From contig JACKOB010000003.1 of NCBI GenBank assembly GCA_024234575.1, positions 248,001 to 312,000 on the forward strand: 64,000 bases of DNA, in the 5' to 3' direction. Under the pieces are notes generated by a model. It made no database searches. It worked only from the letters and a program-made list of their open reading frames with translations, and was not told where the DNA came from. The translations under genes were made by a program, and so were the position numbers. Within the stretch, counting starts at the first letter, position 1. Each line of letters opens with the position of its first letter. This document shows, piece after piece, positions 25,670-36,270 of this stretch. The stretch is from Hahellaceae bacterium. Lineage in GTDB: Bacteria > Pseudomonadota > Gammaproteobacteria > Pseudomonadales > Oleiphilaceae.

Positions 25670-27472
25670 ATGCCAGAATATAAAGCTCCCCTTCGTGAAA
25701 TTAGCTTTGTAATGAAAGAACTGCTGGAAAGTGAGAAGCACTATGCCAGTTTCCCTGCCGGTGCTGATGCAACTCCGGATATGGTTGATATGCTCATTGC
25801 TGAAGGCGGTAAGTTCTGTGAAGAAGTTATTGCGCCTCTGAATAAGGTTGGTGACGAAGAAGGCTGTACTCTTGGCGCAGATGGTGTAGTAAAGACTCCA
25901 ACTGGCTTTAAAGAAGCATATCAGCAGTTCGTTGAAGGCGGCTGGCCAACGCTAAGTGCAGATGTAAACTATGGTGGCCAGGGGTTGCCAGAGTCTCTTA
26001 ATATTGTAATGAGTGAAATGGTAGGTACCGCAAACTGGTCTTGGGGTATGTATCCAGGATTGAGTCACGGTGCTGTGAATACTATTCACGAATACGGCAC
26101 GCCAGAGCAAAAAGAAACTTACCTTACCAAGCTGGTTTCTGGTGAGTGGACCGGCACTATGTGTCTGACAGAGCCACATTGTGGATCAGATTTGGGTACA
26201 CTGCGCACAAAAGCAGAGCCTAATGCAGATGGTTCTTACAGCATTACCGGCACCAAGATATTCATCTCTGCCGGTGATCACGATATGGTGGACAATATTG
26301 TTCATATCGTGCTGGCGCGTCTTCCAGATGCACCACAAGGCACCAAAGGTATCTCTCTGTTTATCGTACCTAGAAATTCATTGAATGACGATGGTTCAGT
26401 CGGTGCCAATAACTCAGTTTCTTGTGGCTCACTTGAGCATAAAATGGGTATTCATGGTAACTCCACCTGCGTTATGAACTTTGATGGTGCGAAAGGTTGG
26501 TTGATCGGGCCAGAAAACAAAGGTCTGAACTGCATGTTTACCTTTATGAATACCGCTCGAATTGGTACTGCGTTGCAAGGTTTAGGTGCTGCTGAAGGTT
26601 CGTTCCAGGGCTCTCTTGTTTATGCTAAAGACCGCTTGGCAATGCGCTCCTTAACTGGTGTTAAAAACCCAGATGGCCCAGCTGATCCGATCATCGTTCA
26701 TCCTGATGTGCGTCGCATGTTGCTGACACAAAAAGCAATTGCAGAGGGTGCTCGTGCAATGTGTTATTTTGCTGCGCAGCATGCTGATTTAGTGCATCAC
26801 GCAGAATCTGAAGAGCAGAGAAAGACCTCTGATGATATGCTGGGCTTCCTGACACCCATCTTGAAAGCCTTTATTACTGAAGTGGGTTATGAGGCAGCTA
26901 ACCACGGTATGCAGGTGTTCGGTGGTCATGGCTTCATTTCCGAGTGGGGGATGGAGCAGATCGTACGTGATACGCGTATTGCTCTGATGTATGAAGGAAC
27001 CACTGGTATTCAGGCGTTAGACTTGTTGGGCCGAAAGGTTCTTATGACTCAGGGCGCTTCGTTAAAGCAGTTTACTAAGCTGGTTCATGTTTTCTGTAAA
27101 GAAAACGAAGGTAACGAAGAAATGAAACAGTTTGTTGAGCCCTTGCTGGAGCTGAACAAAGAGTGGGGCGACCTGACGATGAAGATCGGTATGGCTGCTA
27201 TGAAGGATCGCGACGAAGTTGGTTCGGCGTCGGTTGATTACCTGATGTACTCTGGTTATGTCTCTATGGCCTACTTCTGGGCTCGTATGGCCTTGCTGGC
27301 ACAGCAGAAGCTTGCGGCTGGTACTACCGAGACTGGTTTCTATACTGCTAAGGTACAAACAGCTCAGTTTTACTTCAAGCGCATCTTGCCAAGAACTAAA
27401 GCGCATGCAGCAATGATGGTAGCTGGTTCTGATTCAGTCATGGCAATGGACGAAGCTAACTTTATCTTCTAG
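25670..27472 (+). CDS. Long acyl-CoA dehydrogenase (FadE-type, C-terminal domain family), copy 1
   Basis: A flavoprotein that introduces the trans-2 double bond into acyl-CoA in beta-oxidation. The 600-residue form belongs to the acyl-CoA dehydrogenases with an extra C-terminal domain, like Pseudomonas FadE1/FadE2. CLTEPHCGSDLGTLRTKA and YSITGTKIFIS form the FAD and substrate beta domain. GGHGFISEWGMEQIVRDTRI precedes the catalytic base, Glu442 in YEGTTGIQALDLLGRK. The frame opens at TTG 25664, but ATG 25670 aligns with the paralogue start and has GAGG upstream. Some DmdC enzymes of DMSP catabolism belong to the same family, so that substrate cannot be excluded. Confidence 0.92.
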   Translation: MPEYKAPLREISFVMKELLESEKHYASFPAGADATPDMVDMLIAEGGKFCEEVIAPLNKVGDEEGCTLGADGVVKTPTGFKEAYQQFVEGGWPTLSADVNYGGQGLPESLNIVMSEMVGTANWSWGMYPGLSHGAVNTIHEYGTPEQKETYLTKLVSGEWTGTMCLTEPHCGSDLGTLRTKAEPNADGSYSITGTKIFISAGDHDMVDNIVHIVLARLPDAPQGTKGISLFIVPRNSLNDDGSVGANNSVSCGSLEHKMGIHGNSTCVMNFDGAKGWLIGPENKGLNCMFTFMNTARIGTALQGLGAAEGSFQGSLVYAKDRLAMRSLTGVKNPDGPADPIIVHPDVRRMLLTQKAIAEGARAMCYFAAQHADLVHHAESEEQRKTSDDMLGFLTPILKAFITEVGYEAANHGMQVFGGHGFISEWGMEQIVRDTRIALMYEGTTGIQALDLLGRKVLMTQGASLKQFTKLVHVFCKENEGNEEMKQFVEPLLELNKEWGDLTMKIGMAAMKDRDEVGSASVDYLMYSGYVSMAYFWARMALLAQQKLAAGTTETGFYTAKVQTAQFYFKRILPRTKAHAAMMVAGSDSVMAMDEANFIF

Positions 27473-27488
27473 TCTGCCCTTGCTAGAC

Positions 27489-27516
27489 AAAAAACCCGCT
27501 TAGGCGGGTTTTTTTA
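27489..27516 (+). terminator. Intrinsic terminator after acyl-CoA dehydrogenase 1
   Basis: AACCCGC (27493-27499), loop TTAG, GCGGGTT (27504-27510), then TTTTTATTT. A compact, strong terminator that separates the two dehydrogenase genes. Confidence 0.9.
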
Positions 27517-27722
27517 TTTCAGTCTTGACGGCAGTTGTTTCGCTGAAGGACGCGAGTTTTCTATAAATGTTGGGTTTTCTTAATGGGAACTCTCATAGAA
27601 ATCGGTTAAAATACCGTCCCGCGCGGCTTTGATCGATAAACTACCGTCAAGAAAGGCGCGTGTGCGTAGTCAGAGAGTGGTATATCCATACCGTAAACAC
27701 AGTCACAACAGAGGAAACGTAA

Positions 27723-29513
27723 ATGGCTGAGTATCAGGCGCCATTGCGCGATATGCGCTTTGTTCTTAATGAGGTTTTTGAGGCGAACAAGCTTTGGGCA
27801 TCATTAGCTGGAACCAGAGATACGGTTGACCCCGAAACAGCGGAAGCTATTTTGGAGGAGGCTGGAAAAATCACTGCGTCATTGATTGCGCCCTTGAGTC
27901 GTAATGGTGATGAAGAGGGATGTTCCTGGCACAGTGCGGGCGTAAAAACCCCTAAAGGATACAAAGAAGCCTATAAAACGTTTATTGAAGGCGGCTGGTG
28001 TGGCTTAAGCGGTAATGCAAATTATGAAGGCATGGGAATGCCGAAAATGTTAGCGGCCCAGTTTGAAGAAATGCTTTATTCTTCAGATATCTCTTTTGGC
28101 CTATACATTTGTTTGACCTCTGGTGCTTGCTTGGCAATCGATGCACACGCATCGGAAGAGTTAAAACAAAAGTATTTGCCTAAGATGTATTCGGGTGAGT
28201 GGAGTGGTGCAATGGACTTAACTGAGCCTCACTCAGGTACTGACCTTGGCATGATTAGAACCAAAGCTGTGGAAAATGGCGATGGCAGCTACTCTATTAC
28301 CGGAACGAAAATATTTATTACTGGCGGCGAGCAGGATTTGAGTGAAAACATCATTCATCTTGTGTTGGCTAAATTACCAGGTGCCCCTGCGGGGTCACGC
28401 GGAATTTCTTTGTTCCTGGTGCCACGCAATTGTGTAGACGAGAACAATGTTGTTGGTGAAAACAATAAGGTAACTTGCGGCTCAATAGAGCATAAAATGG
28501 GGATTAAAGCCTCAGCAACCTGCGTGATGAATTATGACGGTGCACAAGGTTGGTTGGTAGGCGAAGTCAACAAAGGTTTGGCCGCCATGTTTACCATGAT
28601 GAATTACGAAAGACTCAGCGTTGGCGTGCAGGGGTTTGCTGCCGCAGAACGTTCTTATCAGAATGCCGTGGAATATGCGAAAGATCGTATTCAGGGAAGA
28701 TCACCTGCCGGGGTTGTGGCGCCGTCGAAAGAGGCTGACCCGATAATTGTTCATCCTGATGTGCGCCGTATGTTAATGACAATGCGGGCCTACACTGAGG
28801 GAAGTCGTGCGTTTTCTACTTATGTAGCTTCTTATCTGGATCGCGCCAAATTTTCTGATAATGCGGAAGAGAAGGCACAGGCAGATGCAATGGTTGCCTT
28901 GCTGACTCCCATCGCTAAAGCATATATGACCGACCGTGCTTTAGATAGTTGTGTTGCTGGTCAGCAAGTTTTTGGTGGTCATGGCTTTATTCGTGAATGG
29001 GGTCAAGAGCAATTAGTTCGAGATACGCGTATTACCCAGATATACGAAGGCACTAACGGTATCCAGGCGCTTGATTTGATGGGCCGAAAAATCGTTGCGA
29101 ATAATGGCAAACTTTACGAATTATTTGTTAAAGAAGTGTCAGATTTTATCGAAGCAAATAGTGATAATTCTGCGATCAAACCTTATCTCGAATCACTTGC
29201 GGCGACGATCGAAAGATTATCGGATGTCACTGAGTCAGTCATTAAGGCGGCAGCATCTGATCCACACGCTATAGGGGCGGCATCAGTTGACTATCTAGAG
29301 CTTTTCGGTTTGACATGCTATGCCTATGTATGGGCTCGCATGGCGAAGGTTGCTGCAGAGAAAGTTGCTGGTGATAGCTCTGGCTTTTATGATGCGAAGA
29401 TTAAAACAGCGAAGTTCTTCTTTAATCGTTTGCTACCGAAAACCGTTTCATTGAGTGAATCAATTAAGAGTGGCAGTGCTGATATGATGTCTTTAGACGA
29501 AGCCTGCTTTTAA
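27723..29513 (+). CDS. Long acyl-CoA dehydrogenase (FadE-type, C-terminal domain family), copy 2
   Basis: A 596-residue paralogue of the preceding gene, starting AEYQAPLRDMRFVLNEVFE. It keeps DLTEPHSGTDLGMIRTKA, YSITGTKIFITGGEQD, EHKMGIKASATCVM and GGHGFIREWGQEQLVRDTRI, with the catalytic Glu in YEGTNGIQALDLMGRK. Differences are concentrated in the first 130 residues and in the C-terminal domain, so acyl-chain preference probably differs. It has its own 250-base upstream region without a PsrA-like site and its own terminator, so it is an independent unit. GAGGAAA precedes the ATG. Confidence 0.92.
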   Translation: MAEYQAPLRDMRFVLNEVFEANKLWASLAGTRDTVDPETAEAILEEAGKITASLIAPLSRNGDEEGCSWHSAGVKTPKGYKEAYKTFIEGGWCGLSGNANYEGMGMPKMLAAQFEEMLYSSDISFGLYICLTSGACLAIDAHASEELKQKYLPKMYSGEWSGAMDLTEPHSGTDLGMIRTKAVENGDGSYSITGTKIFITGGEQDLSENIIHLVLAKLPGAPAGSRGISLFLVPRNCVDENNVVGENNKVTCGSIEHKMGIKASATCVMNYDGAQGWLVGEVNKGLAAMFTMMNYERLSVGVQGFAAAERSYQNAVEYAKDRIQGRSPAGVVAPSKEADPIIVHPDVRRMLMTMRAYTEGSRAFSTYVASYLDRAKFSDNAEEKAQADAMVALLTPIAKAYMTDRALDSCVAGQQVFGGHGFIREWGQEQLVRDTRITQIYEGTNGIQALDLMGRKIVANNGKLYELFVKEVSDFIEANSDNSAIKPYLESLAATIERLSDVTESVIKAAASDPHAIGAASVDYLELFGLTCYAYVWARMAKVAAEKVAGDSSGFYDAKIKTAKFFFNRLLPKTVSLSESIKSGSADMMSLDEACF

Positions 29514-29518
29514 AGAAT

Positions 29519-29546
29519 TTGACCCGATTTCCTTGAGTCGGGTCAA
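29519..29546 (+). other. Perfect 9-bp hairpin after acyl-CoA dehydrogenase 2
   Basis: TTGACCCGA (29519-29527) and TCGGGTCAA (29538-29546) flank a 10-base loop, 6 bases after the stop codon. No T run follows, so it may stabilise the 3' end; true termination is likely at 29585-29612. Confidence 0.55.
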
Positions 29547-29584
29547 TGTAGTTCACAGGTGCACACCAGTGCTTATGGACGATG

Positions 29585-29612
29585 AAACCGCCTCACGAGG
29601 GCGGTTTTTTTT
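29585..29612 (+). terminator. Intrinsic terminator after acyl-CoA dehydrogenase 2
   Basis: AAACCGCC (29585-29592) pairs with GGCGGTTT (29600-29607) around TCACGAG, followed by further T bases to 29612. It sits between convergent acyl-CoA dehydrogenase 2 and endA. Confidence 0.88.
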
Positions 29613-29615
29613 CGG

Positions 29616-30251
29616 CTATTGGAGGTTGTTTGCTTCATCCGGATTGGTAATAAACACATTACCATTGCCTTGTATTTCTGAGATCTTTCTATTCCTTTCC
29701 GCTTCTTCTGGGCTGACTGGGTCATTGATATGCCATCGCTTCAGTTGCCCCGTAGAACCAACAATTGGAAGATTATAGGTTTTGTGCATATAGAAAATAG
29801 CCCGAGCAACGTCACCTTTTATATCATCTGCAGGTTCGATAATGTTAAATGAACGTTTTACCCCGCAATCACCTGCCGCAACTTCATCCCCAATGAACTC
29901 AAATTTTGCATTTTTTCGCTTAAGTTCGAATCGTGATTCCGCAGGGTATATGTTGTGCATGTCTGTAACCATCTTGCGATAGTCTTCGCTATTTTGTCTG
30001 CACTGCCTCGGACTGCCGCAGTTCAGTTCATCCCGTATCCAGCCATCAGAATATATGTAGGCTTCGTCAATTAGAATGCTCTTTCCTTTAAAGGGCTCTT
30101 TGCAATAAAAAGTAATTCCGCCGTCTTTGTATAAATTGCCCCAAAAATGTTCTTTTATATAAGCTTTCGGATCGGAAATATCTGCTCCGGTTACGGAGGA
30201 TGAAACAACTAAACTACTTAGTATGGTGGTGAGGAATAATGTATTTTTCAT
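29616..30251 (-). CDS. Endonuclease I family protein (EndA-like)
   Basis: A secreted or periplasmic nuclease of the Endonuclease_1 family, related to E. coli EndA and Vibrio Dns. The 211-residue precursor has a signal peptide (KNTLFLTTILSSLVVSSSVTG). ITFYCKEPF, DMHNIYPAESRFELKRKN (the active-site region, with the His of the family LHNL), GDVARAIFYMHKTYNLPI and WHINDPVSPEEAERNRKISE follow in family order. The GDxxRxxFYM segment contributes metal ligands in homologues. Four or more Cys could form disulfides. Genes around it are unrelated; the 447-base upstream region is T-rich on the + strand. Confidence 0.9.
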   Translation of the reverse strand: MKNTLFLTTILSSLVVSSSVTGADISDPKAYIKEHFWGNLYKDGGITFYCKEPFKGKSILIDEAYIYSDGWIRDELNCGSPRQCRQNSEDYRKMVTDMHNIYPAESRFELKRKNAKFEFIGDEVAAGDCGVKRSFNIIEPADDIKGDVARAIFYMHKTYNLPIVGSTGQLKRWHINDPVSPEEAERNRKISEIQGNGNVFITNPDEANNLQ

Positions 30252-30698
30252 AGCATCTATCTTTCGACTGAGTGAGGTAATTACTGGCGTTATATTGTTG
30301 TAATAGTGTGCCCATTCTAATGTTTCGCGCTTGTATTTACCTTTGCCATTTTATGTGCAGTTTTACATTAAAAACCTTTCTATATTTAATAGTAGATTAT
30401 TAATGTCCGCATTTGGTTATTCTTTGGCGTATTTTTGTTTGTTATTGCGGCTGAATTGGTTAATTTTTGTATATCGGCTTTAGTTTTCCTTTTTGTTTAT
30501 TTTTCTTCTCTTAGCCCGCTTAGGTTTGGTAGTAAAAAATTGCGCAGAAAGTGTAACATGTGTTCACTGAAATGGCTATTGAGTATAGTGTGCCTATTTT
30601 ATCTGGATGTATAAGCGGAGGTAGGTTTGTTCTTACCTGACCTTCTCGTTACAGGTGGAATAGGTGCAAGGCAAAGGTCAGGTATATTTGTTAGATGA
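30252..30698. other. A+T-rich intergenic region upstream of endA
   Basis: About 447 bases with marked T-richness on the + strand (30400-30540) and no supportable gene. The only clear structure is an 11-base inverted repeat at 30634-30684. A 26-codon hydrophobic frame at 30403-30483 has no ribosome binding site and is not called. Confidence 0.65.
30634..30684 (-). other. 11-bp inverted repeat after the coiled-coil gene
   Basis: TACCTGACCTT (30634-30644) and AAGGTCAGGTA (30674-30684) are perfect arms with a 29-base loop. Read from the - strand gene it begins 15 bases after the stop codon at 30699. There is no U tract, so it is probably a 3' stabilising or factor-dependent termination structure. 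Confidence 0.5.
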
Positions 30699-30962
30699 TT
30701 AGAGTTTGCTTTTAATTCGATCATATCCATCTTTTATATGATGGCCCAAATCTTTTGTAGCGGCGAGTATGTCCTTTGATGCTGCTTCAGCTTCTTTCCC
30801 GATTTCCTGTAATTTTCTAAGAAAGCTGTTCCATTTTACTTCCAGCTCCGCCCAATCTTGCTTGACGTCCTCTTTAGCAAGGTGAAGCTGAACATGCAGC
30901 TCATCCCTCTGCTGTTTTAGATTGTCAGATAGTACCTTTAACTCATCGTGCAGTGTAGTCAT
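30699..30962 (-). CDS. Small coiled-coil protein of unknown function
   Basis: The frame opens at 30992, but ATG 30962 has AAGGA about 8 bases upstream and is preferred (87 residues). The product is almost wholly charged helix: LHDELKVLSDNLKQQRDELH, LAKEDVKQDWAELEVKWNSF, then EAEAASKDILAATKDLGHHI. Heptad-like spacing of Leu/Ile/Val suggests a coiled coil or helical hairpin. There is no signal peptide or membrane segment. Similar short proteins are annotated only as hypothetical. It is separated from holA by about 97 bases on the same strand. Confidence 0.75.
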   Translation of the reverse strand: MTTLHDELKVLSDNLKQQRDELHVQLHLAKEDVKQDWAELEVKWNSFLRKLQEIGKEAEAASKDILAATKDLGHHIKDGYDRIKSKL

Positions 30963-31058
30963 GTCAATATCCTTGTGAATTAAGCGTGGCATCCACCTAC
31001 CACTATAGATATCGATGTGTTATGCATGCTTTGACGCACGTCAAAATACTGTTGGCCA

Positions 31059-32057
31059 CTAAATTTTAAGCGCCGGGTTACAAAAAGTAGTGACTAGCTG
31101 AGAGAGGAGTTCTTTGGGGTGAGCTTTTATTACCCCCTTAATGGCTTTGTCTGTTGAGTGTGAGAGGGTTAGTAGCGTGTCTAAATCAGTTTTATTTACT
31201 TTTCTCAGATATCTTCGCAGGGACTCCATGGTTTTATTGGGCAGGCGAATTCTTGCCAGTGCGTCTGGCGAATTTACTGCATCGTAGAGTTGTCGTATCT
31301 GTCTACTAAGTGCCCAAAGTATGATTGTCGGTTGTACTCCCTCGGCCAAAAGATTGCTTAAAATATGCAGGGACTTAACTGTATTTCTTTGCAGCATGAC
31401 GTTGACCAAGTCAAAAACTTCAAACTTCGCGCTTTCGGCCACGGAGGACAGTACAAGGTCCGGCGTGATTTCATTGGTGACCGCGATAAGCGCCATTTTT
31501 TGAATTTCTTGTGTCGCCGCGAGTAGATTACCTTCAGTTTTATCTACTAAAAGCTCAAGCGCTTCTGCGGATATCTTTAGGTTTTCCTTTTGTGCTCGAT
31601 TAACAATCCATTGGGGAAACTTTTCTCTATCTATTGGCCAGATGGTTACGATGGCACCAATTTTATCGGCCTCTTTAAACCACTTTTTTGCAGATTCTGC
31701 CCTTTCTAACTTGGGTGATTGAATGATAACGATAGTGTCCGGAGAGGTGTTAGCGATGTAGCTCTCAAGAGCTTGTGCTGCTTCTTTGGCAAGCTTTCCC
31801 GCCTTAAATCTTAATTCGATGATTTTTCTTTGTGAAAACAGGGAGAGGCTGTTGGTTTCTTCTAAAAATGCCGACCAGGCAAACTTACCGTCCACATCAA
31901 ACACGACTCTTTCTTCAAAGCTGTTCTTTCTACATTGTTGTCTTATAGCGTCACAAGCCTCCTGAATCAGTAATGGTTCATCCCCGGAAATGACGTACAG
32001 GGGCATCAAGCCATCATTTTTGAGCGATTGAGTAATTCTTTCTGGGGTAAGACGCAT
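31059..32057 (-). CDS. holA: DNA polymerase III subunit delta HolA
   Basis: HolA is the clamp-opening wrench of the gamma/tau clamp-loader complex. The 332-residue product shows LMPLYVISGDEPLLIQEACDAIR, the conserved N-terminal delta motif, then the AAA+-like LVDKTEGNLLAATQEIQKMALI. It ends ALARIRLPNKTMESLRRYLRK-like helices (recognised without the final residues). Length matches the family (about 340). It is the last gene of leuS-lptE-holA, a conserved order. Confidence 0.95.
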   Translation of the reverse strand: MRLTPERITQSLKNDGLMPLYVISGDEPLLIQEACDAIRQQCRKNSFEERVVFDVDGKFAWSAFLEETNSLSLFSQRKIIELRFKAGKLAKEAAQALESYIANTSPDTIVIIQSPKLERAESAKKWFKEADKIGAIVTIWPIDREKFPQWIVNRAQKENLKISAEALELLVDKTEGNLLAATQEIQKMALIAVTNEITPDLVLSSVAESAKFEVFDLVNVMLQRNTVKSLHILSNLLAEGVQPTIILWALSRQIRQLYDAVNSPDALARIRLPNKTMESLRRYLRKVNKTDLDTLLTLSHSTDKAIKGVIKAHPKELLSQLVTTFCNPALKI

Positions 32058-32088
32058 AATTTAGCTATTAGCCTGGAGTTGCAGGTGG

Positions 32089-32604
32089 TTATTTTGACTC
32101 GGTTAATGCTTCTTGAATTCGAACTTCGGTAAATGGTTTAAGTTGCTGAAATATTGCTAAGGCTAGCAGTTGATCTATTTGCTCTGCAATGTCTTTGGCT
32201 TCCCTTTGTTTGGCTAGCACGCTTTCTTCAGTGTACCGGTAATGCTGGGAGCGACTGGTGGTCGTTTGCAGGATTTTCTTGCCTGATGGATGTATCAGTG
32301 ACAAGGGTATGGTTCTTGTGATTTCGTATTCGGCGGCTCGAGCTTTATTGTCGACAGAAACCGCTTGTTGAGATTGCTTGGCCTGTCCAATTTCGATTTT
32401 GTAGGCATTTGTTGATGTTTTCGGGGTGATTCCGGCGGAGTAAAGATTGCGTTCCAGCGATTGGCAGACGTTGACGCTCGTTTCATGGCATTCGAGGCTG
32501 ATGAGGGATAGTGACGCCGGAAAACTATCGGCCTGGCGTAAATGAAATCCGCAGGCGGGCAGCAGAATGGTGATCGATACTGACAATAATAGTCGAATTA
32601 GCAT
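32089..32604 (-). CDS. lptE: LPS-assembly lipoprotein LptE
   Basis: LptE plugs the LptD barrel that inserts lipopolysaccharide in the outer membrane. The 171-residue precursor has a lipoprotein signal ending LLPACG, with Cys17 as the lipidated residue, followed by GFHLRQADSFPASLSLISLE, the typical LptE start (GFxLR). The rest is a mixed fold with KARAAEYEITRTIPLSLIHP. It lies 31 bases upstream of holA on the same strand. Confidence 0.93.
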   Translation of the reverse strand: MLIRLLLSVSITILLPACGFHLRQADSFPASLSLISLECHETSVNVCQSLERNLYSAGITPKTSTNAYKIEIGQAKQSQQAVSVDNKARAAEYEITRTIPLSLIHPSGKKILQTTTSRSQHYRYTEESVLAKQREAKDIAEQIDQLLALAIFQQLKPFTEVRIQEALTESK

Positions 32605-32763
32605 GGCATTTTCTTAGTCGTTGAAAAGCTAAAAATCATAGGCTTTTGCAGGTTACCGTGAACCAGTACGTATTGAAATTCATTTTTGCTTGCTAGGAAA
32701 TAAGCTGTTCAATTGGTTATCTGCGAGTTATCGCGATGATGCTGGTATTAAAATGGCTTAGTA

Positions 32764-32804
32764 AAGGCACCGTAGATTCGTTTATGCTGAATTTAAGGTG
32801 CCTT
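32764..32804 (-). other. Hairpin between leuS and lptE
   Basis: AAGGCACC (32764-32771) and GGTGCCTT (32797-32804) are perfect 8-base arms with a 25-base loop, 9 bases after the leuS stop in the direction of transcription. On the - strand the second arm is followed by TACTAAG, a weak U context. It may attenuate readthrough to lptE-holA. Confidence 0.4.
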
Positions 32805-32813
32805 CTACCCATA

Positions 32814-35423
<2,610 letters not shown>

Positions 35424-35688
35424 TCAGTGTGGAAATCATATAAACAAAATACGTTTACTGCCCCATGTCAATTGAAAGGGGGGCGAAAAGTGCCACACTT
35501 GGTATTGTTAGTTATGTGAAAAAGGCAGTTATTCTACATTAACAAAGTCAATTCAGGTAGCGCTGATATTGAGGCGCATACATTGAAGTGTGACGGGAGT
35601 TGGTATTAGCGCGCTGATTTTGCCACTGTCGGGTTTGTGGTCCGTATTGTTGGTGAAGGATGGATAATGTTAGGAACAGGAGAAATTT

Positions 35689-36240
35689 ATGGCAAAACCT
35701 GAATGGTCAGAAAAAACTGAGAAAACAGCCGAAGCCTATGGGCGAGTAGTAGATAAAGTTGAAAAGGCAATCGCGGAGGTCGAAGAGAAGACTTGGGCTG
35801 TTATCAAGAAAGAGGTCGACAATGCTATCGAGTTTGAGCATGACCTGGCCGAGCTGAGTCGTGAAGAAATTGATTTACTTTCTGCCTATGTCAAACGCGA
35901 TCTCGAAGGAATGTACCGATTTATGGCTGAGACCGGTGAGGGTGTTGCCGAGTGGATGAAAATGGATATAAATCTGGTTGAAGAAACGATCTTGAACTCT
36001 TTGTTGTCTATTGCAGACAAGACTTCAGTGGAGTTATTAGAGTTGGATCACAAGCTAAAGCATGACCACCATTCCTATATCAGCGGTGAGATGGCTTCTC
36101 CTGGGATGTTGCGATGCAACGCTTGTGGCTACATGATGTGTCTGACGGAAGTAACTCCCATCGAGAATTGCCATAGTTGCGGCAACCATTATTTCAAGAG
36201 AGTTACTTCGCGTTGGCCTCACAATGAAGAGGAGTATTAA
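35689..36240 (+). CDS. Zinc ribbon-containing DUF1451 protein
   Basis: A 183-residue protein with a long acidic helical N-terminus (KVEKAIAEVEEKTWAVIKKE, EFEHDLAELSREEIDLLSAY) and a C-terminal zinc ribbon: CNACGYMMCLTEVTPI, then NCHSCGNHYFKR. The two CxxC pairs are intact. Function is not established for DUF1451. It is the only + strand gene in a long - strand block between lnt and leuS; the same position is seen in Pseudomonas genomes, so the arrangement is ancestral. AGGAG precedes the ATG by 7 bases. Confidence 0.9.
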   Translation: MAKPEWSEKTEKTAEAYGRVVDKVEKAIAEVEEKTWAVIKKEVDNAIEFEHDLAELSREEIDLLSAYVKRDLEGMYRFMAETGEGVAEWMKMDINLVEETILNSLLSIADKTSVELLELDHKLKHDHHSYISGEMASPGMLRCNACGYMMCLTEVTPIENCHSCGNHYFKRVTSRWPHNEEEY

Positions 36241-36270
36241 GCCAAGCTGTCAGGAAAGAATGGGGCATGC

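Noticed and set aside
27523..27652. TCTTGACGG ... CCGTCAAGA inverted repeat between the two acyl-CoA dehydrogenase genes
   Set aside because: Nine-base arms 112 bases apart are expected by chance at this scale and no supporting element is seen.
29924..29932. GTTCGAATC, like a tRNA T-loop
   Set aside because: Lies within endA coding sequence and the surrounding bases do not fold into acceptor, D or anticodon arms.
30403..30483. 26-codon hydrophobic frame that could be a type I toxin-like peptide
   Set aside because: No Shine-Dalgarno sequence, no convergent antisense RNA promoter visible, and T-rich DNA yields hydrophobic codons by chance.
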